NCBI RefSeq assembly: GCF_014042015.1
Contig: NZ_CP059493.1
Coordinates: 372,001 to 436,000, forward strand
DNA from: Actinotalea sp. JY-7876
GTDB lineage: Bacteria; Actinomycetota; Actinomycetes; Actinomycetales; Cellulomonadaceae
Length of the DNA: 64,000 nt
Reading direction: 5' to 3'
Shown here piece by piece: positions 34,977 to 43,037 of the stretch. A program made the position numbers and the translations under genes. The stretch's first letter is position 1; the number at the start of each line of letters is the position of its first letter. Below the pieces are notes generated by a model. It was not told where the DNA came from. It saw nothing but the letters and a program-made list of their open reading frames with translations, and made no database searches.

Positions 34977-35497
34977 GAGGTGGCCCCGGACGCTTCGGCC
35001 TTCCGCCGCAGGGCGACGAGAGCGGAGGCCAGGTGCTCGGCGTCCGACGGCTCGCGTCCCGTCGCGCGCAGGATCTGCGCCGCTGCGACCGTGTCTTCGA
35101 GCGGTGTCCGCGGGATCGGTGCGTCGAGGTCGAGGAGCGCCTCGACCGCAGCGTCGATGTTCGCCGTGTTCGCGAGCTGCAGGAGCACGTCCGCGTGGCA
35201 CGACGCACCAGCCACGCACCAGCACGCGAGGTCCTTGCCCGCGAGCGCCGGCAGGCGCGTCAGGAGCTCGCGGTGGCGCTCGACCTCGTACGCGATCGAG
35301 CGAGCCGGCAGTGAGAGCCACAGGCGGAACAGGTAGACCGCGTGCTCGGCGTCCCGGACGGTGCCCCAGCCGAGGCCGTTCTCCTCGCCAACCGCGAACG
35401 GGTTGCCGAACGGGGTGCTGCGGTCGACCTTGACGGTGCCGGGCGGCATACGCCAGCCCTTCTTGCGGGACAGGCGCACGCGCCTGGGCCCGTTCAC
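34973..35497 (-). CDS. DUF4326-family protein
   Basis: 174 aa from GTG 35497. Typical DUF4326 features: STPFGNPFAVG near the N-terminus and GKDLACWCVAGASCHADVLL with the conserved CWC...CH. Found in many actinophages; activity unknown. C-terminal 60 residues are an extra helical tail. Confidence 0.75.
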   Translation of the reverse strand: MNGPRRVRLSRKKGWRMPPGTVKVDRSTPFGNPFAVGEENGLGWGTVRDAEHAVYLFRLWLSLPARSIAYEVERHRELLTRLPALAGKDLACWCVAGASCHADVLLQLANTANIDAAVEALLDLDAPIPRTPLEDTVAAAQILRATGREPSDAEHLASALVALRRKAEASGATS

Positions 35498-35742
35498 GAT
35501 GCGCGCCGCTCGGCGCGGGCGGCGCGGGCGGCACGCGCGCCGCCGGTCTCGCCGATCTGCAGCGGCTCGTGCTGCAGGAGCAGGTGCACGAGGTCCCTGC
35601 GGCCCGCTCGGAGCAAGCGCCGCTCGAGGCCGTGAGGGGTTGTGCCGAGCCGACGCGCGGCGTCGCTCATGCCGACGCCCCACGAGACGAGGAACGCGGC
35701 GTCCTCGATCACGACCTCGATCGGCACGGTCGCGACGCTCAC
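35494..35742 (-). CDS. Small HTH protein
   Basis: 82 aa from GTG 35742. GVGMSDAARRLGTTPHGLER reads as an HTH. C-terminus is Arg/Ala-rich. Coupled by GTGA on both sides. Confidence 0.6.
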   Translation of the reverse strand: MSVATVPIEVVIEDAAFLVSWGVGMSDAARRLGTTPHGLERRLLRAGRRDLVHLLLQHEPLQIGETGGARAARAARAERRAS

Positions 35743-36098
35743 CGGGCACCGCCCATGAGGCGGGCGACGGCCCGTGCGAGCTCGATGGCGCTGATCGCGG
35801 ACACCGGGACATCGCGGCCCACGTCGAAGCCCGCGCGAGCGAGCGCGTCGGTGATGAACTCGACACCCTCGTCGACCGTCATCGGCTCGTCCGAGTCGGT
35901 CAGCGCCGGCTCCGCGACGAGGTAGGGGACGGGCTCGTTGAACTCGCGCATCGTCACCGCGGCCGCGAGCGCAAGGGTGGCGTGCACCTGCGCGGTCGCG
36001 ACACCGTTCGCGACGTCGGCGTGGCTCGCGCGGCGGGTGTTGCGGGCGTGGTCGACGGCGCGGAGGGCAGCGTCGACGTGGTCCCGGTAGTCGGTCAT
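35739..36098 (-). CDS. Small phage protein, unknown
   Basis: 119 aa from ATG 36098, ATGA overlap with the clamp-like gene. Helical with acidic middle (LTDSDEPMTVDEGVEFITDA). No family recognised. Confidence 0.6.
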   Translation of the reverse strand: MTDYRDHVDAALRAVDHARNTRRASHADVANGVATAQVHATLALAAAVTMREFNEPVPYLVAEPALTDSDEPMTVDEGVEFITDALARAGFDVGRDVPVSAISAIELARAVARLMGGAR

Positions 36099-36952
36099 CG
36101 GGGTGCTCCGTCTCTGACGACGTGGAGGGTGACGCGGGCCGTGCCGCCTTCCTCCGTGCGGAAGATCGCTTCGGCCTGCGCCCGGAGGTCGTCGACGACG
36201 TCGCCGGGGACCTCGATCGGCAGCGGGCGCATCTGGGGCTTGAGGATGTCGACCCACCACGCGTGCTGCTCGTGGCTCGACTCGTCGACGGCGGCCGTGT
36301 CGTGGCTCGCGTCCGGGTAGGCGGGCACGGATCCGAGGAACGCGTGGCCGAGGCGCACGAGCGCGCGGTGCAACCCGTGGCCCGGGACGAGGTTCGCGAG
36401 CGCGGTGACGCCGCCGGCGTAGGCCTTCGCGGCGGGCACGAACCGTGCGAGTGCCTCGAGGTTCAGGCGCGCGGTCGTCGTGGGTGCGTCGAGGATCGCG
36501 CCGGAGAGGGTGAGCAGCTCGCGCGGCACGTCGGGGTAGCGGTCCTCACCGGCGGGCACGATGCGGCCGACGGTCAGGGACTGCCCGTCGAGGATCGCGC
36601 CGACCTCGGTGAAGGTGACGCGGCTCGTGCCGACGTGGATCTTCATCGGCTCGTCGGCCCACATCTGTCGGGCGTCTGCGTCGGACGGGCCCTTGAACAC
36701 CTGCAGGACCTTCTTGACCGCGTCGGCCGGCATGTCCCACGACGGGAGCTCCGCCTCCGTGTACTCGGGTCCCTCGACCCGGGCGAACGCGGACGTGCGG
36801 TGATCGGTGGCCCACACGAGCAGGGCGCCGGCGTCGGCGACCAGGCGGACACGGCCGAGGTTCGGCGTCTCCTCGGTCTCGCGACCCGCGTGGGGCAGGA
36901 CGGCCGTCAGGGCGGAGCGCAGGTGGCCGCGGGGAACCTCGATCGTCGTCAC
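36095..36952 (-). CDS. DNA sliding-clamp-like (DnaN-like) protein
   Basis: 285 aa. Starts TIEVPRGHLRSALTAVLPHA and continues VRLVADAGALLVWATDHRTS, the fold start of bacterial beta clamp domains; RLNLEALARFVPAAKAYAGG fits a later clamp domain. Shorter than host DnaN (about 370 aa). It may act as a phage clamp or decoy. The assignment rests on pattern similarity only. Confidence 0.6.
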   Translation of the reverse strand: MTTIEVPRGHLRSALTAVLPHAGRETEETPNLGRVRLVADAGALLVWATDHRTSAFARVEGPEYTEAELPSWDMPADAVKKVLQVFKGPSDADARQMWADEPMKIHVGTSRVTFTEVGAILDGQSLTVGRIVPAGEDRYPDVPRELLTLSGAILDAPTTTARLNLEALARFVPAAKAYAGGVTALANLVPGHGLHRALVRLGHAFLGSVPAYPDASHDTAAVDESSHEQHAWWVDILKPQMRPLPIEVPGDVVDDLRAQAEAIFRTEEGGTARVTLHVVRDGAPR

Positions 36953-37155
36953 GACGAGACCTCGTGCACGATGTCGAGGAGGTCGACGGCGGCGTGCAGG
37001 CTCGCCAGCTCCTCGGCGCGGACGGCGCGGGCCTCGCGCGTGTCGACGAGAATCTTCTCGGTCCGGGCGATCGCCTCGTCGAGGTCCTCGATCTCCTTGC
37101 CGACTCGCTCGATCTGGTGCTGCAGGGTGGCGGTGGCGGGGGCGAGGTCAGCCAT
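36949..37155 (-). CDS. Small coiled-coil protein
   Basis: 68 aa from ATG 37155, AGGAGA upstream. Heptad-like LQHQIERVGKEIEDLDEAIA. Function unknown. Confidence 0.6.
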   Translation of the reverse strand: MADLAPATATLQHQIERVGKEIEDLDEAIARTEKILVDTREARAVRAEELASLHAAVDLLDIVHEVSS

Positions 37156-38515
37156 GGTGGATCTCCTGTTCGGGGGTGGGTTCGAGGACGGCGAGCAGCT
37201 CGTCTGCGAGCGCGCGCAGGCGGGTGACGCGCAGGGTGGCGAGCTGGCGTTGAGCGGCCAGGAGCGCCTCGGTCGCGTCGACGACGTCGTGCAGCGCTGC
37301 CGCGACGTCGTGGACGGTGACATCGAGGACGTGCGTCGCCTCGAGGGGGTCGAGGGCGACGGCGTCTGCGAACGTCGGCGGCGGCAGGACGGGGACCGCG
37401 AGCGCGTCGGGCTCCACCCGCTCGGCAACCGCGTCGGCGTCGACGTGCCCGGCGCCGATCGCCGGGTTCGCGTCGGCGAGGTAGCGGACCGTGCGCGCGG
37501 TGCTCCTCGTCGCCTGGTCGCGGGGCTCGGGCCGGTGCCCGATCGCGTCCGGCCGGGCCTCGATGCCGTTGCGCGACATGACGCCCTGCACCTTCTTCGG
37601 GCTCACCCCGAGCTCGGCCGCGACCTCGGCCTGCGTGCGCTGCTCGTCGACGTACAGACGCCGGACCTTCGCGACGAGCTCGTCGTCGTCCTGTGTCCGG
37701 TTCTGGCCACCGGAGCGCAGCGAGCGGTCGTCGCGCAGCTGGACCCCGGCCCGGCGCAGCGCGTCACGGATCGTCTTGGGCATGCGCCCGTGCGCGCGGG
37801 CGATCTGCGGCGCCGACTGTCCCTCGCCGTACTCGCGCACGATCTCCGCGAGCTCGCTGGCGTCGAGCGTCCTGGGGCGGTCTGGCGGGACGGCTGGCGG
37901 TGCGGCCGACGTCGGCTCGGCGGGCGGGCTCGACAGCTCCGCGGGTGACGATGGGACGGTCGGCGGCTGCGACGGCGTGGGGTCCGCGCGGTGGCCCTTC
38001 GGGCGCAGCGTCACGCCCGCGGCCCGCAGGTAGTTCGCCACCGTCGTCGGCGAGATCTCGTACCGCCGCGCGAGGTCCGTCGTGCTGTCCCCAGCGAGGT
38101 ACGCCGTGACCATCGCCGCGGTCCGCCGGGTCCGCTCGTCCACTGTGGGCCGCGATCGCGGTGCCGGCTTCGGCGTCGGTGAGGCAGGGCCGGGCGCAGG
38201 TGAGGTCACAGCAGGGGGGATGGTGGCCCCCGCTCGCTCACCTTCGTTGCCGGACGCCGTCGTGGTCCGGTCGCCGGCGGACGTTGACGCCCGGCCCTCG
38301 GTCATCGGGTAGTCCGCCGCGACCTCGCGAGCGCGACGCTCACGCTCCGCCTGGCCGCGGCCCTGCCTGCGCTCCTCGATGCGCTTACGCCACGCCTCGA
38401 CGTCCGTCGTGCGCTCCTCGGTGGGCAGGTCCGGCGGTGCCGCGTTCGCGAGGTTGGAGCCGTTGCCGTGGCCAGCCGAGCTGCGCTCGAGGGTGCCCAT
38501 GCGTGCGCCGCTCAC
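37148..38515 (-). CDS. Triple helix-turn-helix DNA-binding protein
   Basis: 455 aa from GTG 38515 (GTGA overlap; ATG 38500 is an alternative). After a disordered N-terminus, three similar HTH units occur: TTDLARRYEISPTTVANYLR, SAPQIARAHGRMPKTIRDAL and TQAEVAAELGVSPKKVQGVM, spaced 70-100 residues by Pro-rich linkers. It likely binds a multi-site DNA target, e.g. replication origin or partition site, next to the ParB-like protein. Confidence 0.65.
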   Translation of the reverse strand: MSGARMGTLERSSAGHGNGSNLANAAPPDLPTEERTTDVEAWRKRIEERRQGRGQAERERRAREVAADYPMTEGRASTSAGDRTTTASGNEGERAGATIPPAVTSPAPGPASPTPKPAPRSRPTVDERTRRTAAMVTAYLAGDSTTDLARRYEISPTTVANYLRAAGVTLRPKGHRADPTPSQPPTVPSSPAELSSPPAEPTSAAPPAVPPDRPRTLDASELAEIVREYGEGQSAPQIARAHGRMPKTIRDALRRAGVQLRDDRSLRSGGQNRTQDDDELVAKVRRLYVDEQRTQAEVAAELGVSPKKVQGVMSRNGIEARPDAIGHRPEPRDQATRSTARTVRYLADANPAIGAGHVDADAVAERVEPDALAVPVLPPPTFADAVALDPLEATHVLDVTVHDVAAALHDVVDATEALLAAQRQLATLRVTRLRALADELLAVLEPTPEQEIHHG

Positions 38516-39969
38516 CGGGTGCCCGCCTTCGTCGCGGCGTCGTCGACGGCCTTCACGAAGTCGGCCTCGACGTCGGCGAGCGTGTAGCCCCAGCGCTCGA
38601 GGGCCCGCAGGTGCAGGGCGACGTCCTGACGGGTCGTGACGCGCCAGTAGTCCTTCGGCATCTGCGTCTCGGCGCGTGTGGCGGCGAGCGCGACGAGCCG
38701 GCGCATCGCGTTGTGCGGGGTCGTCGCCTCGACCTCGCCGAGCAGCTCTTCGAAGACGGTGTTCTCGCGGAAGTCGCCGGCGTTCCCCGGGCGCACCAGC
38801 TGTGCGACGTAGACGGCGACGTCGGCGGGGAACTTGGTGCGCTGCAGGAACTCGCGCAGGAACGCTCGGCGCACGGACTCCGCCGCGACCGCGGCCTTGT
38901 TGTTCGTGAGGACCCGCCGCCGCTCCGCCGCGGCGTCTCCGGCCATCGGGCCCGACGTCGCACCCGACGCCGACGTCGCCCAGCGGCTGACGTGACCGAT
39001 CTTCTTCCACTCGGTGCAGAACCACCGGACGTCCGCCTGGTAGGCGTGGTCGCCCGGTGCCGAGTAGTCGCGGTGGGCCAGCACGCTCGCGGCGTGACCC
39101 GGGCAGTCCGCGTGGTTCGTCACGGTGAGGCTCTTGCCGCCCGGCCGGTCCAGAAGCCGCTCAAGCTGCGCGTCCCACGGCAGCGAAGCGTCCTCGTCGA
39201 GCACCGTGGTGCCCTCGGGCAGAGACGCGATCGCCTCCTCGCGGACGGCTGTGAGGGCTCGGGCGGCGCGCGCGGCCGAGACGCGGTGCTGGAACGTGCC
39301 CGCGTCGTCGGTGTGCTTGAGCAGCTCCTTGGTGACCTCGGCGTTGTCCTCGAACTCCGCGAGCGCGGCGAGCTGGTCGAGCGTGAGGGTGGTGTTCTTC
39401 TTGAGCGCCTTCGCCGCGGTCTTGGACGCGGCGACAGCGAGCGCCGTGTCGACCACGGTGACGTCGACGCGCGCGCGCTTGGCGATCGACTCGGCCGAGC
39501 GGCCCATCAGCGAGAGCTGCTGGTACGCGGCCGCGGTCTCGCCGGCGGTGAGCGGCTGGCGCGCGTCGTTGGTCACGAGCTGGTCCCACAGCCGCGCCTC
39601 GTCGTCGCCGACCGGGGGCAGCATCGTGACCGGGACGGCGGGCAGGCCCTCCTCGAGCGCGGCGACGAGGCGGCGCTGCCCGTCGACGACGAGGAGCTGT
39701 CCGAGCGGGTCGCGCCGGCAGAGCAGCGGCACGAGCACGCCGTGCTCACGGATCAGCGCCTTGAAACGCGCGTCGAGCTGCAGGTCGGTACGCGCGTTCG
39801 CGTCCAGCACGAGCGTGCGGGGGTCGACCTCGACCCGCTCGAGCGACACCGTGCCGGTCGGCGCGGCAGCGGTCAGGGCGTCCAACGCGGTCGACGACGT
39901 CGTCGACGCCTCCGGGGCCGGGACCTCCGCCCGCTTGCGAGCGCGGGTCGGCTTCGCCGCGGCGGTCAC
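38512..39969 (-). CDS. ParB-like protein
   Basis: 485 aa from GTG 39969. ParB/Srx fold: VDPRTLVLDANARTDLQLDA, FKALIREHGVLVPLLCRRDP and LLVVDGQRRLVAALEEG. A KorB/HTH-like part follows (LMGRSAESIAKRARVDVTVV). The C-terminal 150 residues are unique. Could be a DNA-binding regulator, CTPase partition factor or nuclease. Confidence 0.75.
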   Translation of the reverse strand: MTAAAKPTRARKRAEVPAPEASTTSSTALDALTAAAPTGTVSLERVEVDPRTLVLDANARTDLQLDARFKALIREHGVLVPLLCRRDPLGQLLVVDGQRRLVAALEEGLPAVPVTMLPPVGDDEARLWDQLVTNDARQPLTAGETAAAYQQLSLMGRSAESIAKRARVDVTVVDTALAVAASKTAAKALKKNTTLTLDQLAALAEFEDNAEVTKELLKHTDDAGTFQHRVSAARAARALTAVREEAIASLPEGTTVLDEDASLPWDAQLERLLDRPGGKSLTVTNHADCPGHAASVLAHRDYSAPGDHAYQADVRWFCTEWKKIGHVSRWATSASGATSGPMAGDAAAERRRVLTNNKAAVAAESVRRAFLREFLQRTKFPADVAVYVAQLVRPGNAGDFRENTVFEELLGEVEATTPHNAMRRLVALAATRAETQMPKDYWRVTTRQDVALHLRALERWGYTLADVEADFVKAVDDAATKAGTR

Positions 39970-40148
39970 AGCGGCACCTCGCCCAGGACGAGCAGCATGA
40001 CCGCGGCGACGATCAGGGCGACCGTGATCAGCGCGAGGATGAGGACCGCGAGCGCCTCGAGCCAGCCGAGGTCGCGTGCCATCACCATGAGCCAGCCAAG
40101 CAGGAGGCCGGCCAGGATGGACGCGCCGAGCCACTGCCCGGCGCTCAC
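39966..40148 (-). CDS. Small two-TM protein
   Basis: 60 aa, GTG start, GTGA overlaps at both ends. SILAGLLLGWLMVMARDLGW and ALAVLILALITVALIVAAVM. Unknown role. Confidence 0.6.
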   Translation of the reverse strand: MSAGQWLGASILAGLLLGWLMVMARDLGWLEALAVLILALITVALIVAAVMLLVLGEVPL

Positions 40149-40885
40149 CGCTGGCCCCAGAGGGTCGTGATGGGGAACGTGCCCGGGATGGCCCCCGGGC
40201 CGTCAGCCAAGATCAGGCGCTCGTCGTCCGCCGGGTTGAGCGCCGCCCAGCGGTGCGCGATGTTGTCGGCCGTCCACGGCTCGACGTCGAGGGCGCTGCC
40301 GTTGCAGATCTCGTCGAAGTGGTTGACCGCCTCGGCGAACTGCTTCCGGTCCTGGTGGCCGTACCCGGTGATGTTCGCGTCCTCGTCCTCGATGAACGGG
40401 AACAGGTGGAGGTCGTCCCAGCGGGTGACGAAGTCGGCCGGGATGGCGGCGCGCGGCGCGCTTTCGGCGCGAGCGGCGACGGTGAGGATCTTGCTGCTGA
40501 GCCCAGCGAGCGCCAGGCCCTTGTGGCCGGTGATGTGCTCGTAGGCGCACAGGGCGGTGACGGCGACGTCGAGCAGCTCCTGGGCGACGTCGTCGAGGGT
40601 GTGGGTGACGCCCTTGCGCGGGTTCTGGCCCGTCGCGCCGATGTATGCCGCGATGACCTCCCCGTGCTCCTCGCTGATCTTCGCGAGGCGGCCCCACGTG
40701 ATCGCCTCGGGGTCGCGACCGGCGTTGCCTGCGTCGATCCAGAGGGACAGGGACACGAGTGCCTGGTGTGCGGCCAGGCTCACCTGGTGCGCCGTCTCGG
40801 TGACGGTCCTCTCGGGGTGCTGCTCGGCGATCGTGGGGGTGACGAACTGCCCCGTCTCGGCGTCGCGGTGTCGTTCGGTCGTCAT
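40145..40885 (-). CDS. MazG-like nucleotide pyrophosphohydrolase
   Basis: 246 aa. ITWGRLAKISEEHGEVIAAY and LDDVAQELLDVAVTALCAYE give the EExxE...ExxD metal motif of MazG-like enzymes. It would hydrolyse NTPs or (p)ppGpp. C-terminal 120 residues are unrelated. Phage MazG often adjusts host nucleotide state during infection. Confidence 0.75.
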   Translation of the reverse strand: MTTERHRDAETGQFVTPTIAEQHPERTVTETAHQVSLAAHQALVSLSLWIDAGNAGRDPEAITWGRLAKISEEHGEVIAAYIGATGQNPRKGVTHTLDDVAQELLDVAVTALCAYEHITGHKGLALAGLSSKILTVAARAESAPRAAIPADFVTRWDDLHLFPFIEDEDANITGYGHQDRKQFAEAVNHFDEICNGSALDVEPWTADNIAHRWAALNPADDERLILADGPGAIPGTFPITTLWGQR

Positions 40886-41238
40886 CGCTTGTTCCGTCTC
40901 CGCTGGGTCATCGTGGCCAGCTGCTCGGCGGTGACCTGCTGGGGGCAGGTCTCGAAGTGGATGTGGTGGGGTGCCTCGATCGCGTCGTCGAGCGGGCGGT
41001 CGGGGGTGATGAGCCGCGCGGAGCCCTTGCCCTGCAGCACCGCGTAGTTCGCCGTCGCGTACCCCGACGAGCCCGGCACGGCCGGCGCCCGGTCGAACGG
41101 CAGGACGGAGCGGGGTCCGGTCCGCACCGGCCGGTCCGGGTCAGCCGCGGCCTCACGGGGCACATACGGGACCCAGATCAGCGGCGCACCGCAGATGCAG
41201 GAACGCGTCCGGGACCGGGCGCGGCGACGGGCGCTCAC
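40882..41238 (-). CDS. Small phage protein with CxC motif
   Basis: 118 aa, GTG start. SCICGAPLIWVPYVP near the N-terminus and HHIHFETCPQQVTAEQLATM near the C-terminus; the Cys and His residues may bind zinc. Confidence 0.6.
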   Translation of the reverse strand: MSARRRARSRTRSCICGAPLIWVPYVPREAAADPDRPVRTGPRSVLPFDRAPAVPGSSGYATANYAVLQGKGSARLITPDRPLDDAIEAPHHIHFETCPQQVTAEQLATMTQRRRNKR

Positions 41239-41489
41239 GGCCCCTCCCCGCGACGAGCACGGCGCCGACGGGTCTCGTTCGTGATGACGCCTGACACAGC
41301 GGCGAGCACCAGGAGGGCGACGAAGGTCAGCACACCGACGTCGAGGCCCGTGCGCACAGCAGCCGCGACGAGCACCGCCTTCGTGCCGGCCAGTGCCGCC
41401 ACGAACAGGATCAGCAGCACCCAGCCGAGCAGCATCCAGCCCAGCAGCCGCGCCCGCTGGTAGCCGTCACGGCGCTCGTCGCGCCACAT
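41235..41489 (-). CDS. Small two-TM protein
   Basis: 84 aa from ATG 41489 (TGATG overlap). LGWMLLGWVLLILFVAALAG and GVLTFVALLVLAAVSGVIT. Unknown role. Confidence 0.6.
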   Translation of the reverse strand: MWRDERRDGYQRARLLGWMLLGWVLLILFVAALAGTKAVLVAAAVRTGLDVGVLTFVALLVLAAVSGVITNETRRRRARRGEGP

Positions 41490-41659
41490 CACGGCGCCAC
41501 GACCGCTCGAGCACGACGGGCGCCACCGAAGAACTGCGCCGCCCGGTGCGCCGTGTGGAACGCGACCGACTCCGTCGCCAGCCGGCGACGCAGCGCGGCC
41601 TCGCGCTGCTCCCCGAGCGCGATCGCGAGGCGGAGCCACGCGACGTCGGCCGCGGTCAC
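41489..41659 (-). CDS. Small helical protein
   Basis: 56 aa from GTG 41659, GTGA overlap. VTAADVAWLRLAIALGEQRE... Supported by coupling on both sides only. Confidence 0.5.
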   Translation of the reverse strand: MTAADVAWLRLAIALGEQREAALRRRLATESVAFHTAHRAAQFFGGARRARAVVAP

Positions 41660-41877
41660 CGTCGGCCCCCGCTGGTCGCCTCGATGAGGTCCATGAGGTC
41701 GTCGCGGGCCGCGGTCTTGTCGACGAGCTTTCCCCACCGGGCGGTCGCCGCGGCGACCTGCGGGGAGGAGGCGCCGTGGATCCGGGCGAGGGACGCCAGG
41801 CGCTGGTGCGCGGAGGCGACGAGCTCGTCGCGCGGCATCGTCGCCGCCGAGCGGATCGCGGTGGAGAGCTGGGCCAT
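41656..41877 (-). CDS. Small helical early protein
   Basis: 73 aa. First coupled gene after Cro; LASLARIHGASSPQVAAATA. Unknown. Confidence 0.55.
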   Translation of the reverse strand: MAQLSTAIRSAATMPRDELVASAHQRLASLARIHGASSPQVAAATARWGKLVDKTAARDDLMDLIEATSGGRR

Positions 41878-41924
41878 GAGGGGGTCCTTCCCGGGTCATC
41901 GGTGCCGGAGGGTGGAGGAGGGGC

Positions 41925-41949
41925 CGGGCCGCCGGGGAGAGACGGCCCG
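41925..41949 (-). terminator. Hairpin after Cro gene
   Basis: CGGGCCG and CGGCCCG around 11 nt, between the Cro-like stop and the next early gene. Possible attenuator. Confidence 0.35.
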
Positions 41950-41953
41950 ACGA

Positions 41954-42256
41954 TCAGGGGGTGGGGTGGCTCTCGACGGGAGACGCGACGCCGAGCGGCG
42001 TGGGCCCCGTCGCGCTGGCGCTCATGCCGCGCTCGTCGTTCGTGGTCGGCGCCTCGAGGAGGGCGGCGGTGGGCACACCCAGCAGGGCGGCGATGCGCTG
42101 CAGCTCGTCCACGGTGAGCGCGCTGCGACCGGAGAGCTTGTAGGAGACGGCCTGCTGGGTCTTCCCGATTGCCTTTGCGATGAGCCGCTGCGTCACGCCA
42201 TGCCGCGCCATCTCGGCCCGGACGTTGCCGGTCACAAACTCACTTGGTTGCGCCAT
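41954..42256 (-). CDS. Cro-like XRE HTH protein
   Basis: 100 aa. HTH: QRLIAKAIGKTQQAVSYKLS. Clearly paralogous to the divergent repressor (NVRAE.AR, GKTQQ.VS.K shared, so the recognition helix is almost the same). The start follows the predicted -10 by 7 nt, so the mRNA is probably leaderless. First gene of the leftward early operon; expected to compete with the repressor for operators. Confidence 0.8.
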   Translation of the reverse strand: MAQPSEFVTGNVRAEMARHGVTQRLIAKAIGKTQQAVSYKLSGRSALTVDELQRIAALLGVPTAALLEAPTTNDERGMSASATGPTPLGVASPVESHPTP

Positions 42257-42263
42257 GCCGAGA

Positions 42264-42293
42264 TGTGTACCACCTGGATTGGTACAGGGTCAA
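42264..42293 (-). promoter_or_regulatory. Cro/early promoter with operator
   Basis: Minus strand TTGACC (42293-42288), 18 bp, TACACA (42269-42264). The dyad TGTACC-9-GGTACA (42266-42286) fills the spacer and -10, so a bound dimer would block the promoter. Confidence 0.65.
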
Positions 42294-42333
42294 TCTGTGA
42301 AGGGACCGCTGGTGGGAGATTCTCCGCTGACAC

Positions 42334-42362
42334 TTGTGGGCCACAAACGGTGTATGTACAGT
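42334..42362 (+). promoter_or_regulatory. Repressor promoter with operator-like dyads
   Basis: TTGTGG (42334-42339), 17 bp, TACAGT (42357-42362); ATG 7 nt later, so leaderless. TTGTGG-G-CCACAA (42334-42346) and TGTA-TG-TACA (42351-42360) are dyads overlapping it. Confidence 0.6.
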
Positions 42363-42369
42363 CGTCCTC

Positions 42370-42696
42370 ATGGCAGGAGACGTGATCAACCTCAGTGACG
42401 CCCGCGAGGCCCGGCCGTTCCACATGGCCGTCGCGGCAAATGTGCGCGCGGAGTGCGCGCGGCTCGCCGTCAGCCAGAAGGACATCGCTGGCGCGCTCGG
42501 CAAGACGCAGCAGGTCGTCTCGTCGAAGATGCGGGGGCAGACGCCCTTCCAGCTCAACGAGTTGGCGATCGTCGCGCCGATGCTGCAGATGACCGTGCTC
42601 GAGCTCATCGCCGGCGTGCGCGACCCGCGCCTGGGCGACCCGAGCGGTGCGGTGGAGTGGGCCCCGTGGGGTTCGAACCCACAACCTACGGATTAA
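42370..42696 (+). CDS. Putative immunity repressor (XRE HTH), prophage-truncated form
   Basis: 108 aa from ATG 42370. HTH SQKDIAGALGKTQQVVSSKM, then a helical region NELAIVAPMLQMTVLELIAG. The last residues (EWAPWGSNPQPTD) are encoded by the tRNA-Lys/att repeat and TAA at 42694 lies in the anticodon region of the tRNA. Phage-encoded only to 42691. In circular phage DNA the frame continues through 5686-5775 for 30 more residues (137 aa). Divergent paralogue of the Cro-like gene. Repressor identity is inferred from position and domain. Confidence 0.8.
   Translation: MAGDVINLSDAREARPFHMAVAANVRAECARLAVSQKDIAGALGKTQQVVSSKMRGQTPFQLNELAIVAPMLQMTVLELIAGVRDPRLGDPSGAVEWAPWGSNPQPTD
42657..42691. repeat. 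attR: attR core (right 35-bp direct repeat)
   Basis: Identical to 5652-5686. It supplies the 3' part of the restored tRNA-Lys from phage DNA. Confidence 0.95.
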
Positions 42697-42730
42697 AAGT
42701 CCGCAGCTCTGCCAGTTGAGCTAGAGGCCC
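42658..42730 (-). tRNA. tRNA-Lys, anticodon TTT
   Basis: 73 nt. Acceptor GGGCCTC/GGGGCCC with discriminator A; D arm GCTC/GAGC; anticodon loop CTTTTAA; T arm GTGGG-TTCGAAC-CCCAC. CCA is not encoded. Integration site of the prophage; the 3' end is phage-derived and functional. Confidence 0.97.
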
Positions 42731-43037
42731 GGGTGATGAGGGGTTCCCTTCGTGGGACCCACGGGAGAGCACCCGTGTCGTCCGCGTGCGGCGGTGAGGG
42801 CCGCTGCGCTTGACGGAGTCGACGGTACAGGCTGGTCAGAGTCGGCGGCGGCGGCGTCGCGTGGTGGTGGAGCGTGGTCGGCATCGAGTCCCGACGCGGC
42901 TGCTCACGCCGTCGTCATCGGCCCTCGCGGACGGCGGTCGGACGAGGAGTGCGGCAGTTGACAGAGCTGTCCGGAGTGAGAACCGTCTGTGCCTCCGGCG
43001 TCACGTCCGCCGCTGAGCGTCCTCCCGGGAGGGTCCG
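42731..43037. other. Intergenic region upstream of tRNA-Lys
   Basis: 307 bp without a convincing gene. Contains a CACGGG-AGAGCA-CCCGTG hairpin (about 42758-42776) and should carry the tRNA promoter (minus strand), but no clear -35/-10 was seen. Confidence 0.4.

Larger units (their letters stand above)
5652..42691. mobile_element. Complete siphovirus-type prophage integrated in tRNA-Lys
   Basis: Bounded by identical 35-bp repeats 37,005 bp apart. It contains integrase, repressor/Cro-like pair, replication-region genes, a full terminase-portal-protease-capsid-tail cassette, frameshifted tail chaperones, endolysin and membrane lysis candidates. No disrupted structural gene was seen, so it may be inducible. 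Capsid genes are HK97-like. The tape measure (948 aa) and tail chaperones indicate a long flexible tail. Confidence 0.95.
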
